Assembly: GCA_033856175.1 (NCBI GenBank)
Contig: JAWVFK010000020.1
Coordinates: 62,001 to 126,000 of the forward strand
From: JAWVFK01 sp033856175
GTDB taxonomy: Bacteria > Actinomycetota > Thermoleophilia > Solirubrobacterales > 70-9
Length of the DNA stretch: 64,000 bases
Direction: 5' to 3'
Both the position numbers and the translations under genes were made by a program. Under the pieces are notes generated by a model. The model did no database searches. It was not told where the DNA came from and saw only the letters and a program-made list of their open reading frames with translations. Shown here one piece after another: positions 1 through 7,675 of the stretch (positions are counted from its first letter, which is position 1; each line of letters begins with the position of its first letter).

Positions 1-620
1 CCGATGACGCCGGCGCGCGAGCCGGTCATGCCGACGTCGGTCATGTAGGCGGTGCCACCGGGAAGGACGCGGCCGTCGGCCGTCGGCACGTGGGTGTGGG
101 TGCCGAGCACCGCCGCGACGCGGCCATCCAGGTGCCAGCCCATCGCCACCTTCTCGCTCGTCGTCTCGGCGTGGAAGTCGACGACGATCGCGTCGGCCTC
201 GCCTTCGAGCTTGGCCAGCGCCGCGTCGGCCGCGGCGAAGGGCGACCGCGCGACGCGCAGGCCCATCGCGCCGCTGAGGTTGAGCACTGCCAGCCGCTGC
301 GAGCCGACCTCGATCACGGCGTGGCCTCGGCCCGGATTTCCGAGCGGGTAGTTCTCCGGCCGCACCAGCCGCTGCTCGCGGTCGATGAACTCGTAGGCGT
401 CGCGGTGACGGTAGACGTGGTTGCCCGTCGTGATCAGGTCGACGCCGGCGGCAAAGATGCTCTTCGCCGAGGACTCGGTGATGCCGACCCCGCCCGCTGA
501 GTTCTCGCCGTTGGCGATGACGACGTCGGGCGAGAGGCGCTCGCGCAGCTCGGGCATCGCCGCGGTCAGGCCGGCGCGCCCAGGCTTGCCGACGATGTCG
601 CCGATGAACAGGGCTCTCAT
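1..620 (-). CDS. YmdB-like metallophosphoesterase (TIGR00282 family), 3' end cut by window edge
   Basis: Reading the minus strand from the ATG at 618-620 gives an open frame that runs off the left edge (about 206 codons visible). It begins MRALFIGDIVGKPGR, the first metal-binding motif of the YmdB/TIGR00282 phosphodiesterases, followed by NGENSAGG, TTGNHVYRH and DFHAETTSEK, all typical of that family, and GTHTHVPTADGRVLPGG near the edge. Known members hydrolyse 2',3'-cyclic nucleotides in the cytoplasm, and the gene often lies near rny. The family normally has about 260 residues, so roughly 50 are missing here. It is divergent from the ABC transporter genes to its right. Confidence 0.85.
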   Translation of the reverse strand, partial: MRALFIGDIVGKPGRAGLTAAMPELRERLSPDVVIANGENSAGGVGITESSAKSIFAAGVDLITTGNHVYRHRDAYEFIDREQRLVRPENYPLGNPGRGHAVIEVGSQRLAVLNLSGAMGLRVARSPFAAADAALAKLEGEADAIVVDFHAETTSEKVAMGWHLDGRVAAVLGTHTHVPTADGRVLPGGTAYMTDVGMTGSRAGVI

Positions 621-665
621 CGAGGCTGAGCGTACCCGCGCCCGAGCCCGCTAGCGTTGCGCGCC

Positions 666-1385
666 ATGGTTGAGCCGGCGATCGCCGTCAGCGGTGTCCT
701 CAAGCGCTACGGCGATCGCGTCGCCCTGCGCGACGTCGGCTTCGACGCGGCGGCGGGTGAGCTGCTGGCGATCATCGGGCCCAACGGAGCGGGCAAGACG
801 ACGTTGCTGTCGATCCTCGCCGGCGCCCTGCGCCCCGACGCCGGCCGGGTGTCGCGGCCGCCGGGCGAGATCGGCTGGGTGCCCCAGCAGGCGGCTCTCT
901 ACCGGCGTCTCACCGTCGCCGAGAACCTGAGGCTCTTCGCCCGTCTCGAGAAGATCGCCGACGTCGAGGCCGCTGTCGAGGAGATGCTGGCGACGACGGC
1001 GCTCGCCGATCGCCGCGATGACCAGGCCGGCCGGCTCTCGGGCGGCAACCAGCAGCGGATCAACATCGCGATCGGGCTGCTCGCTCGCCCCGCCGTCCTG
1101 CTGCTCGACGAGCCCAGCTCCGGCCTCGACCCGCGCCAGCGCGAGCGCCTCTGGCAGTTCATCTCCGGCCTCGCCGCCGCCGGCACGACCGTGATCTTCT
1201 CGACCCACAACATCCAGGAGGCCGAGCGCTACGGCGACCGCCTGCTGGTCCTGGCCGACGGCGAGCGCCTCTTCGACGGCACCGCGACCGCGCTCCGCTC
1301 CGAGGTGGAGCGCGACTCGGGCGCCGCCGCCGAGCTCGACTTCGAGGCCGCCTTCGTCACCTTCCTCCACCACCGGGGCCACTAG
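666..1385 (+). CDS. ABC transporter ATP-binding protein
   Basis: A 239-residue nucleotide-binding subunit. Walker A is GPNGAGKTT (residues about 38-46), the signature is LSGGNQQR, and Walker B plus catalytic Glu is VLLLDEPSSGLDP, followed by the H-loop STHN. The C-terminal end shows the short extension seen in exporters of the ABC-2 type. A TTG nine bases upstream is possible, but ATG 666 gives the normal N-terminus. The permease follows 47 bases downstream, so the two form an exporter pair; the substrate cannot be told. A perfect inverted repeat covers the gap between the two genes. Confidence 0.9.
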   Translation: MVEPAIAVSGVLKRYGDRVALRDVGFDAAAGELLAIIGPNGAGKTTLLSILAGALRPDAGRVSRPPGEIGWVPQQAALYRRLTVAENLRLFARLEKIADVEAAVEEMLATTALADRRDDQAGRLSGGNQQRINIAIGLLARPAVLLLDEPSSGLDPRQRERLWQFISGLAAAGTTVIFSTHNIQEAERYGDRLLVLADGERLFDGTATALRSEVERDSGAAAELDFEAAFVTFLHHRGH

Positions 1386-1431
1386 ATGATTGATCCCACG
1401 ACACCGCACGCTGCCGCGGAATCAATCATCT
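1384..1431. repeat. Perfect 11-bp inverted repeat between ABC genes
   Basis: Arms AGATGATTGAT (1384-1394) and ATCAATCATCT (1421-1431) are perfect complements around a 26-base GC-rich loop. The left arm overlaps the TAG stop of the ATPase gene and the right arm ends one base before the ATG of the permease. There is no T-run, so it is not a standard terminator. In mRNA it would cover the permease ribosome-binding region, so a role in translation coupling or in mRNA processing is plausible. Confidence 0.7.
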
Positions 1432-1432
1432 G

Positions 1433-2779
1433 ATGAACGCGCGCTGGCTGCTGATCAAGGACCTGCAGATCCTCCGCCGCTCGCCGCTGCTGACGGCGCT
1501 GCTCGTCATCTACCCGGCGCTGATCGGCGTCCTGATCGGCTTCGCCGTCTCCAAGGGCCCGGACAAGCCGCGGGTGGCCTTCCTCAACCAGGTCCCGGCT
1601 GACCAGCGGCTGCAGATCGGCAACCAGAACTTCGACGTCGTCGGCGCTCGCAACGAGCTCTTCGGCCGCCTCAACGTCGTCCGCGTCTCGTCGCGAGACG
1701 AGGCCGAGAAGCTGGTCCGCTCCGGCGACGTGCTCGGCGCCCTGGTGCTGCCGCCGGACCTGATCACCAAGCTGCGCTCGGCCGGCCTCGACCAGCCGTC
1801 GGTCGAGGTCCTCGTCAACCAGGAGGACCCGGTCAAGGCGCGCCTCGTCGACGATCGCATCCGCGGCCTGCTGACCGACGCCAACCTGCGGCTATCGCGC
1901 GAGTTCGGCTCGATAACGCTGCGCTACCTCGGCCTGCTGCTGCGTGGCGGCCAATTCAACCTGCTCGGCCAGACCCTCAACATCCTCGGGCTCGAGCGAT
2001 CGTCAAAGATCCTCGAAGCGGCCAAGGGCGAGCTGCCGAAGAGCTCACCGCAGCGGGCGGCGCTCGACCAGGTCATCAACTTCTCCAACCTCGCCCGCCA
2101 GAACCTCAGCCTCGCCGACAACCTGCTGGCCTCCGTCGCCGAGCCGATCAAGGTCCACAAGACGGTGCTCTCGGGCCCGACGCCGGCGCTCGACACCTTC
2201 GCGGTCGGCGTCGCCGCGACGCTGACGCTGATGTTCGTGACGGTCCTCCTCGTCGCCGGAGCCCTCGCCCTCGAGCACGAGGAGAACGCCTTCGCCCGCC
2301 TCACCCGCGGCCTCGTGCGGCCGACGTCCCTGCTCGGCGAGAAGATCGTCCTCGGCGTAATCGCCAGCACCGTCGTGACCCTCGTGATGCTCGCCGTCCT
2401 CGAGCTCTTCCTCTCCCTGCACTGGTCGCGAGCGCCGCTGATCATCCTCGCCATAGCCGCCGGCGGGGCAGCCTTCGGCGGCCTCGGCGCCGCGATAGGC
2501 GCCGCCGCCCGCGAGGTAAGAGCGAGCTCCCTGCTGGCTTTCATGATCGCCCTTCCAGTCGCCTTCCTCTCACTGATCCCCAGCGGCAGCGTAGGAGCCG
2601 ACCTCCTCCACGCAATAAGAGCAATAGCCGCCGTCTTCCCCTTCCGAGCAACCCTGGAAGCGATAACCGCCGGCCTGGACCCCAGGGCCCCATCCCTACC
2701 AGCCCCCCTCCTACACCTAGCACTGCTGACCGCTGGCTACCTCCTACTGGCGAGACTGGCGCTACGCCGCTTCCACTAG
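1433..2779 (+). CDS. ABC-2 type transporter permease
   Basis: A 448-residue membrane protein with the ABC-2 exporter layout: one N-terminal membrane segment (about residues 20-42), a large extracytoplasmic domain (to about residue 250), then five or six hydrophobic segments with a cytoplasmic loop containing EHEENAFARLTRG, the usual coupling stretch. It forms the transporter together with the ATPase at 666-1385. The last 80 or so codons use CTA, ATA and AGA/CGA much more than the rest of the gene, a local change in codon use that continues into the start of hemB. Confidence 0.85.
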   Translation: MNARWLLIKDLQILRRSPLLTALLVIYPALIGVLIGFAVSKGPDKPRVAFLNQVPADQRLQIGNQNFDVVGARNELFGRLNVVRVSSRDEAEKLVRSGDVLGALVLPPDLITKLRSAGLDQPSVEVLVNQEDPVKARLVDDRIRGLLTDANLRLSREFGSITLRYLGLLLRGGQFNLLGQTLNILGLERSSKILEAAKGELPKSSPQRAALDQVINFSNLARQNLSLADNLLASVAEPIKVHKTVLSGPTPALDTFAVGVAATLTLMFVTVLLVAGALALEHEENAFARLTRGLVRPTSLLGEKIVLGVIASTVVTLVMLAVLELFLSLHWSRAPLIILAIAAGGAAFGGLGAAIGAAAREVRASSLLAFMIALPVAFLSLIPSGSVGADLLHAIRAIAAVFPFRATLEAITAGLDPRAPSLPAPLLHLALLTAGYLLLARLALRRFH

Positions 2780-2842
2780 CTGCCCGTTTCTGGCCACATC
2801 TGCCCGAGGAATTGGCGGAGCAACGTCAGCCAATCCAAATCT

Positions 2843-2930
2843 CCTGCGGGTGGCCCGGTAAAGGGGCCCCGCGGCGAGGAGCGCCGACACCGCAGCCGTG
2901 GGGGATCGTTACCGGGACAGGACCCGCAGG
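2843..2930. ncRNA. Candidate structured RNA upstream of hemB
   Basis: Two perfectly paired helices are nested: CCTGCGGGT (2843-2851) with ACCCGCAGG (2922-2930), and inside it CCCGGTAA (2854-2861) with TTACCGGG (2909-2916). The interior can form CGGCG/CGCCG and CCCC...GGGG helices. A further hairpin with arms ATTGGC/GCCAAT lies just upstream (2813-2836). I do not recognise a riboswitch class: cobalamin, TPP, RNase P, SRP and tmRNA signatures are absent. The strand is not determined, because the pairing is symmetrical. It may be a leader of hemB or an independent small RNA. Confidence 0.5.
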
Positions 2931-2938
2931 CAAGAGAG

Positions 2939-2981
2939 CATGGTCATCCGGAAACCGGCCACAAACCGGCCACAACCATGC
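2939..2981. repeat. Hairpin with tandem 11-bp direct repeats
   Basis: Arms GCATGGT (2939-2945) and ACCATGC (2975-2981) enclose two tandem copies of AAACCGGCCAC (2952-2962 and 2963-2973). This lies between the nested helices at 2843-2930 and the hemB promoter box. The remainder of the 254-base gap holds no gene that I can support. Confidence 0.55.
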
Positions 2982-3021
2982 GCGTCAGCCCACCAACGTC
3001 AGAGCCACCGAGCCTCCGCCC

Positions 3022-3036
3022 TAAAATCGAGCAATG
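3022..3036 (+). promoter_or_regulatory. TANNNT box of leaderless hemB transcript
   Basis: TAAAAT at 3022-3027 is followed by six bases and the hemB ATG at 3034. This spacing puts the transcription start at or next to the ATG, so translation would be leaderless. No convincing -35 is seen 17 bases upstream. Confidence 0.55.
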
Positions 3037-4017
3037 AGCTTCCCCGCAACAAGACTGAGGCGCCTCCGCCGCACCTCCCCCCTAAGAGCCCTGGTCCGAG
3101 AAACCGAGCTCTCCCCGTCGCACCTGATCCAGCCCCTATTCGTAACCACCGGCGAGTCGCTGCGCGAGCCGATCCCCTCGATGCCCGGCATCGAGCGCCT
3201 CTCGATCTCCGAGCTGGTCAAGGAGGCCGGCGAGCTGATCGAAGCCGGCATCGGCGCCGTCCTGCTGTTCGGCATCCCCGCCGACAAGGACGAGTTCGGC
3301 ACCGGCGCCTACGACGACGAGGGCGTGATCCAGCTCGCCGTCCGCGCCCTCAAGGAGCGCCACCCCGAGCTGATCGTCATCACCGACGTCTGCCTCTGCG
3401 AATACACCTCGCACGGCCACTGCGGCGTCGTCCGCGGTGGCGAGGTCGACAACGACCTGACCGTCGAGCTGCTGGCCAAGACCGCGATCTCGCATGCCGA
3501 GGCCGGCGCCGACGCCGTCGCCCCCAGCGACATGATGGACGGCCGCATCGGCTCGATCCGCGGCCAGCTCGACGAGGAGGGCCACTCGACGACGCCGATC
3601 GTCGCCTACAGCGCCAAGTACGCGTCCGCCTTCTACGGCCCGTTCCGCGAGGCTGCCGGCTCGGCGCCGGAGCACGGCGACCGCCGCGGCTACCAGATGG
3701 ATCCCGCCAACCTGCGCGAGGCCGTCCGCGAGGCAGCGCTCGACATCGAGGAGGGAGCCGACATCGTGATGGTCAAGCCGGCGACGCTCTACCTCGACGT
3801 GATCGCGGCGATTCGCGCCGCCACCGACGCGCCCGTCGCGGCCTACCACGTCTCCGGCGAATATTCGATGCTGAAGGCCGCTGCGGCCAACGGCTGGCTC
3901 GACGAGCGCCGGGCGGCGCTGGAGGCGCTGACCGCGATCAAGCGCGCCGGCGCCGACATCATCGTCAGCTATTACGCCAAGCAGGCTGCCGGCTGGCTGC
4001 GCGAGCCGTCAGACTGA
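3034..4017 (+). CDS. hemB: Delta-aminolevulinic acid dehydratase (porphobilinogen synthase)
   Basis: Condenses two 5-aminolevulinate molecules to porphobilinogen in tetrapyrrole synthesis (cytoplasm). The 327-residue length is normal. The two active-site lysines are K195 (YSAKYAS) and K248 (MVKPA). Cysteines C120, C122 and C130 (DVCLCEYTSHGHC) are the catalytic zinc ligands, so this is a zinc-type enzyme. The start is the ATG six bases after a TAAAAT box. The first 30 codons use rarer AGA, CTA and ATA codons than the rest. An AhbAB-like fusion and hemL follow with short gaps, forming a heme gene run. Confidence 0.97.
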   Translation: MSFPATRLRRLRRTSPLRALVRETELSPSHLIQPLFVTTGESLREPIPSMPGIERLSISELVKEAGELIEAGIGAVLLFGIPADKDEFGTGAYDDEGVIQLAVRALKERHPELIVITDVCLCEYTSHGHCGVVRGGEVDNDLTVELLAKTAISHAEAGADAVAPSDMMDGRIGSIRGQLDEEGHSTTPIVAYSAKYASAFYGPFREAAGSAPEHGDRRGYQMDPANLREAVREAALDIEEGADIVMVKPATLYLDVIAAIRAATDAPVAAYHVSGEYSMLKAAAANGWLDERRAALEALTAIKRAGADIIVSYYAKQAAGWLREPSD

Positions 4018-4021
4018 GGGC

Positions 4022-5122
4022 ATGACGCCAGCAGGCCAAGCCGCGACGGCGGCTCCCAAGCCCAAGCTTCGCTCGCGCAAGGACGGCGCCGCGATCCCGC
4101 TCGACGACGTCGACAAGCGGCTGATGAACCTGCTCCAGTCGAGCTTCCCGCTGGCCGAGGAGCCGTTCGCCGAGCTCGCCCCCCAGGCCGAGCTGGCGGT
4201 CGACGAGCTGATGGAGCGGACCCAGCGCCTGCTCGACGGCCGCATCATCCGCGAGATCACGCCGATCTTCGACACGCGGGCGCTCGGCTACAGCTCGATG
4301 CTCGTCGCCGCGAAGGTCGACGCCGAGCAGCCGCAGCGAGCCGCCAAGATCATCAACTCGCACCCTGGCGTCTCCCACAACTACCTACGTACCCACGACT
4401 TCAACCTCTGGTTCACGATCGCGACGCCGCCCGACTCGGAGATCGGCGTCCAGGGCACGCTCGACGTGCTGCAGCGGCTCACGGGCGCGACCTCGATCCG
4501 TCAGCTGCCGACGCTGACGCTGTTCAAGATCAACATGAACCTGGAGATGGAGAAGGGCACCGAGGCCCTGGCGAGCGCCGCCGAGGCAACACCCCCGCGC
4601 GAGCTCGAGACCCAGCCCTACGACGATCGCGACATCGCCACGATCAAGGCGCTGCAGGGCCCGATGGCAGTCGTCGATCGTCCCTACGACGAGGCCGCGG
4701 GCGCCGTCGGCATCTCGACGGCCGAGTTGCTCGAGCAGCTGCGCGGCATGTGCGACCGCAAGCTGCTGCGCCGCGTCGCGGCGATCCTCTACCACCGCCG
4801 CGCCGGCTTCTCGGCCAACGGCATGGGCGTCTGGCGCGTGCCGGCCGAGGAGGTCGCCGAGACAGGCCGGCGGATGGCCTCCTACCGCGGCATCTCGCAC
4901 TGCTACGAGCGCCCCACCTACCCGGACTGGCCCTACAGCGTCTTCACGATGGCCCACGGCCGCTCCAAGCAGGAGTGCGATGCGATCCTCGATCGCATCG
5001 CCGAGGACTGCGAGCTCCATGGCGACGATCGGGCGACGCTCTATTCCTCGACCGAGTACAAGAAGATCCGCCTCCACTACTTCACCGACGACTACGCGGC
5101 CTGGGAGGCCGAGCACGCCTGA
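4022..5122 (+). CDS. AhbA-AhbB-like fusion protein (Lrp/AsnC fold, siroheme decarboxylase-like)
   Basis: A 366-residue protein with two tandem AsnC/AhbA-type units. Unit 1 (about residues 25-185) has an HTH-like part (LDDVDKRLMNLLQSSFP) and the motif HNYLRTHDFNLWFT; unit 2 (about 200-366) has HTH-like YDDRDIATIKAL and HCYERPTYPDWPYSVFTMAHG in overlapping positions. These signatures are those of siroheme decarboxylase AhbA and AhbB, which convert siroheme to didecarboxysiroheme in the alternative heme or heme d1 pathways; the subunits are usually separate. Its place between hemB and hemL agrees with a tetrapyrrole role. A heme-responsive regulator is the main alternative, since AsnC folds also bind DNA. 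Confidence 0.8.
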   Translation: MTPAGQAATAAPKPKLRSRKDGAAIPLDDVDKRLMNLLQSSFPLAEEPFAELAPQAELAVDELMERTQRLLDGRIIREITPIFDTRALGYSSMLVAAKVDAEQPQRAAKIINSHPGVSHNYLRTHDFNLWFTIATPPDSEIGVQGTLDVLQRLTGATSIRQLPTLTLFKINMNLEMEKGTEALASAAEATPPRELETQPYDDRDIATIKALQGPMAVVDRPYDEAAGAVGISTAELLEQLRGMCDRKLLRRVAAILYHRRAGFSANGMGVWRVPAEEVAETGRRMASYRGISHCYERPTYPDWPYSVFTMAHGRSKQECDAILDRIAEDCELHGDDRATLYSSTEYKKIRLHYFTDDYAAWEAEHA

Positions 5123-5147
5123 GCAGCATCTCCGGCGGGCAGTCGGC

Positions 5148-6440
5148 GTGACCAACTCGGAGCAGCTCTATCGCCAGGCCCTGGGCCTGATCCCGGGCGG
5201 CGTCAACTCGCCGGTCCGGGCGATGCGGGCGATCGGCCGTGAGCCGATCTTCATCGCCGCCGGAGAGGGCTGCGAGCTGATCGACGTTGACGGCAATCGC
5301 TACGTCGACTACGTCTGCTCCTGGGGGCCGCTGATCCTCGGCCACGCTGAGCCGCGAGTCGTCGCCGCGGTCCGGGCCGCGGCCGAGCGCGGAACGAGCT
5401 ACGGCGCGCCGACCGCCGCCGAGGTCGAGCTCGCCGCCGAGGTTGCCGACCGCTTCGAGACGGTCGAGATGCTGCGGATGACGAGCTCGGGGACCGAGGC
5501 CGCGATGAGCGCGATCCGCCTCGCCCGCGCGGTCAGCGGTCGCGAGAAGATCGTCAAGTTCGCCGGCGCCTACCACGGCCACGCCGACGGCCTCCTGGCC
5601 GAGGCCGGCTCCGGCGTCGCCACCCTCGCCGGCGGCAGAGCCGCCACGGGTGTGCCGGCCAGTCCCGGCGTCACCGCCGCCCAGGCCGCCGACACGATCG
5701 TCGTGCCCTGGAACGACCTCGACGCGGTCCGCGCCGCCTTCGCCGCCGACCCTCCCGCCGCGGTCATCGCCGAGCCGATCCCGGCGAACATGGGAGTCGT
5801 CCCGCCGCGACAGGGCTTCCTCGAGGGACTGCGCGAGCTCTGCGACTCGAGCGGCGCGCTGCTCGTCCTCGACGAGGTCATCAGCGGCTTTCGCGTCGCC
5901 CGCGGCGGCGCCCAGGAGCTGCTCGGGGTTCGCGCCGATCTAACCGTGCTCGGCAAGGTGATCGGCGGCGGCCTGCCGGCGGCGGCCTTCGGCGGCAGCC
6001 GCGAGCTGATGGAGAGAATGGCGCCCGCCGGCGACGTCTACCAGGCGGGCACGCTGTCGGGCAACCCGCTCGCCGTCGCCGCCGGGCTCGCGACCCTCGA
6101 CGCCCTCGACGCAGCCGCCTACGAGCGCCTGGCCGCCTCGACGAGCAAGCTCGCCGCCGGGCTGCGCGAGGCCGCCGGCACCGCCGCCGTCAGCGTCGTC
6201 GACGTCCCCGGCCTGCTCACCGTCTTCTTTGCCGCCGAGCCGCCGTCCGACTTCGCCGCCGCGGCGGCCTGTGACCTCGATGCCTACGGGCGGTTCTGCC
6301 GGGCGCTGCTCGGGCGCGGCGTCTACCCGCCGCCGTCGCAGTTCGAGGCCTGGTTCGTCTCGCTCGCCCATGACGATGCGGCGATCGAGCGCACGGTCGC
6401 CGCCGCCGCCGAAGCCTTCGAGCAGGCCCTCGCCCGATGA
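5148..6440 (+). CDS. hemL: Glutamate-1-semialdehyde 2,1-aminomutase
   Basis: Makes 5-aminolevulinate from glutamate-1-semialdehyde (C5 pathway). With the GTG start at 5148 the protein has 430 residues, the usual length, and begins TNSEQLYRQALGLIPGGVNSP as expected. The PLP lysine is K270 in VLGKVIGGG, and D242 in LVLDEVISGF binds the pyridine nitrogen. MTSSGTEAAM and FAGAYHGHADG are family motifs. An upstream in-frame extension to 4980 overlaps the previous gene and is not believed. It belongs to the hem run with hemB; no hemA, hemC or hemD is in view. Confidence 0.96.
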   Translation: MTNSEQLYRQALGLIPGGVNSPVRAMRAIGREPIFIAAGEGCELIDVDGNRYVDYVCSWGPLILGHAEPRVVAAVRAAAERGTSYGAPTAAEVELAAEVADRFETVEMLRMTSSGTEAAMSAIRLARAVSGREKIVKFAGAYHGHADGLLAEAGSGVATLAGGRAATGVPASPGVTAAQAADTIVVPWNDLDAVRAAFAADPPAAVIAEPIPANMGVVPPRQGFLEGLRELCDSSGALLVLDEVISGFRVARGGAQELLGVRADLTVLGKVIGGGLPAAAFGGSRELMERMAPAGDVYQAGTLSGNPLAVAAGLATLDALDAAAYERLAASTSKLAAGLREAAGTAAVSVVDVPGLLTVFFAAEPPSDFAAAAACDLDAYGRFCRALLGRGVYPPPSQFEAWFVSLAHDDAAIERTVAAAAEAFEQALAR

Positions 6441-6528
6441 GCGCCGCCTCGACGTCACACAGCGGCCAGCCGATTTGCGCTGAACTTCCTCGGATGAGCG
6501 ACCCTCGGATCGGCGATCGACGCTGCTG

Positions 6529-6999
6529 ATGCCCGATCGCGCTCTCAACCTCCTGCTCGACCAGCTTCGCGAGGATCCCGTCCTCGCCCCGCATCTGGTC
6601 GAGTCGCGCGAGGCGCCCGCCCTCGGCGCTCTCGCCGCCTCCGGCCCGCGAACCTCAGCCGCGGCAGCCAAGTACGCGCTGGTCGTCGAGGCGATCCGCG
6701 AGGGCTACCTGCTCCATTACGGAGAGCCGCGGCTGCTGCGCGGCCACGACGCCGACCTGGCGCTGCTCGCCGGCGACTACCTCTACGCGCTCGGGCTCAG
6801 CCGCCTGGCCTCACTCGACGACCTGACGACGGTCCGGCTGCTCTCCGATCTGATCAGCCGCTCGGCGCAGATCCACGCCGAGAACGAGCCGGCCGAGGCG
6901 GCGCGGCTCTGCGACGCCGAATGGCTCGCCACCGCCACCGCGATCGCAACGGGCGAGGCGATAGGCTTGCGAGCTCCGACTGGCCCTGACCTTGGCTGA
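6529..6999 (+). CDS. Small alpha-helical protein resembling a fragment of a polyprenyl synthase
   Basis: A 156-residue protein between hemL and the Rieske gene, overlapping the TTG start of the latter. I do not recognise a named family. The stretch LLRGHDADLALLAGDYLYAL resembles the part of trans-polyprenyl synthases that follows the first Asp-rich motif (RRG...G...AiLaGDyL), but the catalytic DDxxD motifs are missing. It could be a non-catalytic partner for the polyprenyl synthase at 10151-11134, as HepS is for HepT, or a diverged helical protein of the menaquinone/bc block. Homology is a suggestion only. Confidence 0.65.
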   Translation: MPDRALNLLLDQLREDPVLAPHLVESREAPALGALAASGPRTSAAAAKYALVVEAIREGYLLHYGEPRLLRGHDADLALLAGDYLYALGLSRLASLDDLTTVRLLSDLISRSAQIHAENEPAEAARLCDAEWLATATAIATGEAIGLRAPTGPDLG

Positions 7000-7675
7000 G
7001 GCGCCCGACAAAACCACCACCGAGAACGGCGGCGACGGGGCCGGCAACCTCGGCATCTCGAAGCCGGACCCGCCCGGCCACTTCGAGGGCGAGTCGATGA
7101 CCCGCCGGACGGTCTTCACGATCGCCGGCCAGGCCCTCGGCGGAATGGCAGGGGCGGCGATCGCGCTGCCCGCCGTCGGCTTCGCGGTGGCGCCGATATT
7201 CCACCGCTCGCGCGAGCGCTGGGAGGGCGTCGGCCCGCTCGACTACTTCAGCGAGAGCAGCTATCGCCCAGTCATAGTCACCCTCGTCGAGAACATCGGT
7301 GAGGCCGGCAAGACGACCGCCTACGTCCGCAAGGGCAGTGCCGATCTCCAGGAGGACCCCGGCACCTACATCGCGATCTCGACTCGCTGCGCCCACCTCG
7401 GCTGCCCCGTCCGCTTCGTCGAGGCCGCGGGCAACTTCATCTGCCCCTGCCACGGCGGCGTCTACGACTTCCAGGGCAAGGTCATCGGCGGGCCGCCGGT
7501 GCGGCCGCTCGACCGCTTCCAGACCAGGGTCCGCGGTGGCCAGGTCGAGCTCGGCCCGCGCTACAGCGTCACCTCGCGGCTGAAGGCCGTCCGCGCCCGC
7601 GATCCGGGCGAGTTCACCGGCGGCATCTGGGAGTACCTCTACCCGCCGCGGCCCTCGACCCCGCCGGCGCCATGA
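6992..7675 (+). CDS. qcrA: Rieske iron-sulfur protein of the menaquinol:cytochrome c oxidoreductase
   Basis: Carries electrons from menaquinol to the c-type heme in the bc complex. An N-terminal arginine pair (MTRRTVF) precedes one hydrophobic segment (residues about 40-70), as in Tat-inserted Rieske proteins; tatA and tatC lie 5 kb away. The [2Fe-2S] ligands are C133 and H135 (CAHLGC) and C151 and H154 (CPCHG), with C138-C153 as the disulfide. The TTG start at 6992 gives 227 residues and overlaps the upstream gene; an ATG at 7097 would shorten the cytoplasmic tail. The next gene overlaps by four bases, so the complex genes are translationally coupled. Confidence 0.95.
   Translation: MAEAPDKTTTENGGDGAGNLGISKPDPPGHFEGESMTRRTVFTIAGQALGGMAGAAIALPAVGFAVAPIFHRSRERWEGVGPLDYFSESSYRPVIVTLVENIGEAGKTTAYVRKGSADLQEDPGTYIAISTRCAHLGCPVRFVEAAGNFICPCHGGVYDFQGKVIGGPPVRPLDRFQTRVRGGQVELGPRYSVTSRLKAVRARDPGEFTGGIWEYLYPPRPSTPPAP

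Noticed and set aside
2843..2981. Cobalamin or TPP riboswitch before hemB
   Set aside because: The conserved cores of these classes are not found; only helices are seen, so it is left as unclassified.
4980..5147. N-terminal extension of hemL
   Set aside because: It overlaps the preceding gene in another frame and hemL has its normal N-terminus from GTG 5148.
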